Of a DNA stretch of 33,543 nucleotides, positions 32,804-33,543 are shown in pieces (the first letter of the stretch is position 1; each line of letters starts with the position of its first letter). The DNA lies in NCBI GenBank assembly GCA_009787795.1, contig WQSP01000005.1, positions 1 to 33,543 of the forward strand. Reading direction: 5' to 3'. The stretch is from Treponema sp. GTDB lineage: Bacteria > Spirochaetota > Spirochaetia > Treponematales > Breznakiellaceae. The translations under genes and the position numbers were made by a program. The notes beneath the pieces were generated by a model. It had not been told where the DNA came from. It searched no databases and saw only the letters and a list, made by a program, of their open reading frames with translations.

Positions 32804-33543
32804 TTCTTCTCCGATTTGTCAACAAGAGTTGACAAATCAGTTCCGCCCTTGAAGCGCAGTACATTTACCATAAAGATATTAAGCTTGTTGACAATGTTGG
32901 GCGGAAGCAGGTTACCGTCAATTTCTACCGAGAGTATCGGGTAATTGCGCTCACGCGCCCACGGCGTAAACAAGCCTTCGATTACGCGGCCTATTAAACA
33001 TGCAAACGGGCTGATGTTTACAATACCCGAATAGCCTGCGTCCATTGCGGCGGCTGCGGAGCCCGAAGAAACCGCAATTTCGGAATTGAGTTCCAGATTT
33101 ACAAAGTGCTCAACCGTATAGCTCATTATGTGACGCATGTCGTGCGGCGTTTCAGGAATCAGCCCCGTAGGTTTTAAAATCGAAAGAGTTTTCTTTTCGA
33201 TATGATGCTTCCACCATTCTTCGATTTGCAGTTTCTTTAAATCCTTGGAAGGCTTGGAAAAAAGACGCTTGCCCGGTTTTTGCAGTTTGATCAATTTTTT
33301 AAGCGCGTATTCGCGGACAAAGTCCAAATAATGAATCCATTCGCTTATGCCTGCAATTTTTACGACAATGCCGCGCTCGCTCATAAGTTCGATTAACTCT
33401 CCGACCGCAAAATCGTCACGACGCACATAAATTTCACCTACAATTAAAACGCGCGGACAGTCCGCAACTTTTCGTTTTAACGGAATCTTTTTAACATCCG
33501 ATGCTACAAGTTTTAATTCTTTCCATAAACTGTCCGGGTTATG
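32788..33543 (-). CDS. C-terminal part of a CoA-substrate-specific activase-related/2-hydroxyacyl-CoA dehydratase-like protein (DUF2229-type); 5' end off window
   Basis: Frame is open to 33543 (...PRVLIVGEIYVRRDDFAVGELIELMSERGIVVKIAGISEWIHY...); AAAAMDAGYSGIVNISPFACLIGRVIEGLFTPWARERNYPILSVEIDGNLLPPNIVNKLNIF. Confidence 0.75.
   Translation of the reverse strand, partial: HNPDSLWKELKLVASDVKKIPLKRKVADCPRVLIVGEIYVRRDDFAVGELIELMSERGIVVKIAGISEWIHYLDFVREYALKKLIKLQKPGKRLFSKPSKDLKKLQIEEWWKHHIEKKTLSILKPTGLIPETPHDMRHIMSYTVEHFVNLELNSEIAVSSGSAAAAMDAGYSGIVNISPFACLIGRVIEGLFTPWARERNYPILSVEIDGNLLPPNIVNKLNIFMVNVLRFKGGTDLSTLVDKSEKKVSTN

Overview
This window looks like an ordinary chromosomal segment of a Treponema-like spirochete; the taxon is inferred from gene content, no search was run. 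The left part has a BrnT/BrnA-like toxin-antitoxin pair, two tandem giant paralogous surface lipoproteins (Flg_new/InlB-type repeat, beta-helix modules, GLUG-like repeats), a two-CNB-domain regulator, tRNA-Phe(GAA), tRNA-Ala(CGC) and ilvE. The centre is a ten-gene minus-strand run (about 22841 to 11808): PAP2-like protein, 482-aa membrane protein, rnfC-D-G-E-A-like genes, a GH57-like protein, metG and a FemAB-family protein. The right part has an RluA-family pseudouridine synthase, a partial V/A-ATPase operon (G/H-C-I-K-F) behind secG and ptsN, a papain-like protease convergent with a triple-PPC secreted protein, cysE, and the C-terminus of a CoA-activase/DUF2229-like protein. Strongest leads: (1) an Rnf-like operon that appears stripped of most redox-cofactor motifs, with a GH57-like gene in the slot where rnfB would be expected; (2) that GH57-like protein seems to have lost its catalytic residues; (3) a dispersed palindromic 'ccacgga / tccgtgg' repeat family whose copies encode lipoprotein signal peptides and protein C-termini; (4) three plus-strand genes whose -10 boxes sit 6-7 nt before the ATG with no Shine-Dalgarno, suggesting leaderless mRNAs. 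All homology calls are from memory of family motifs.
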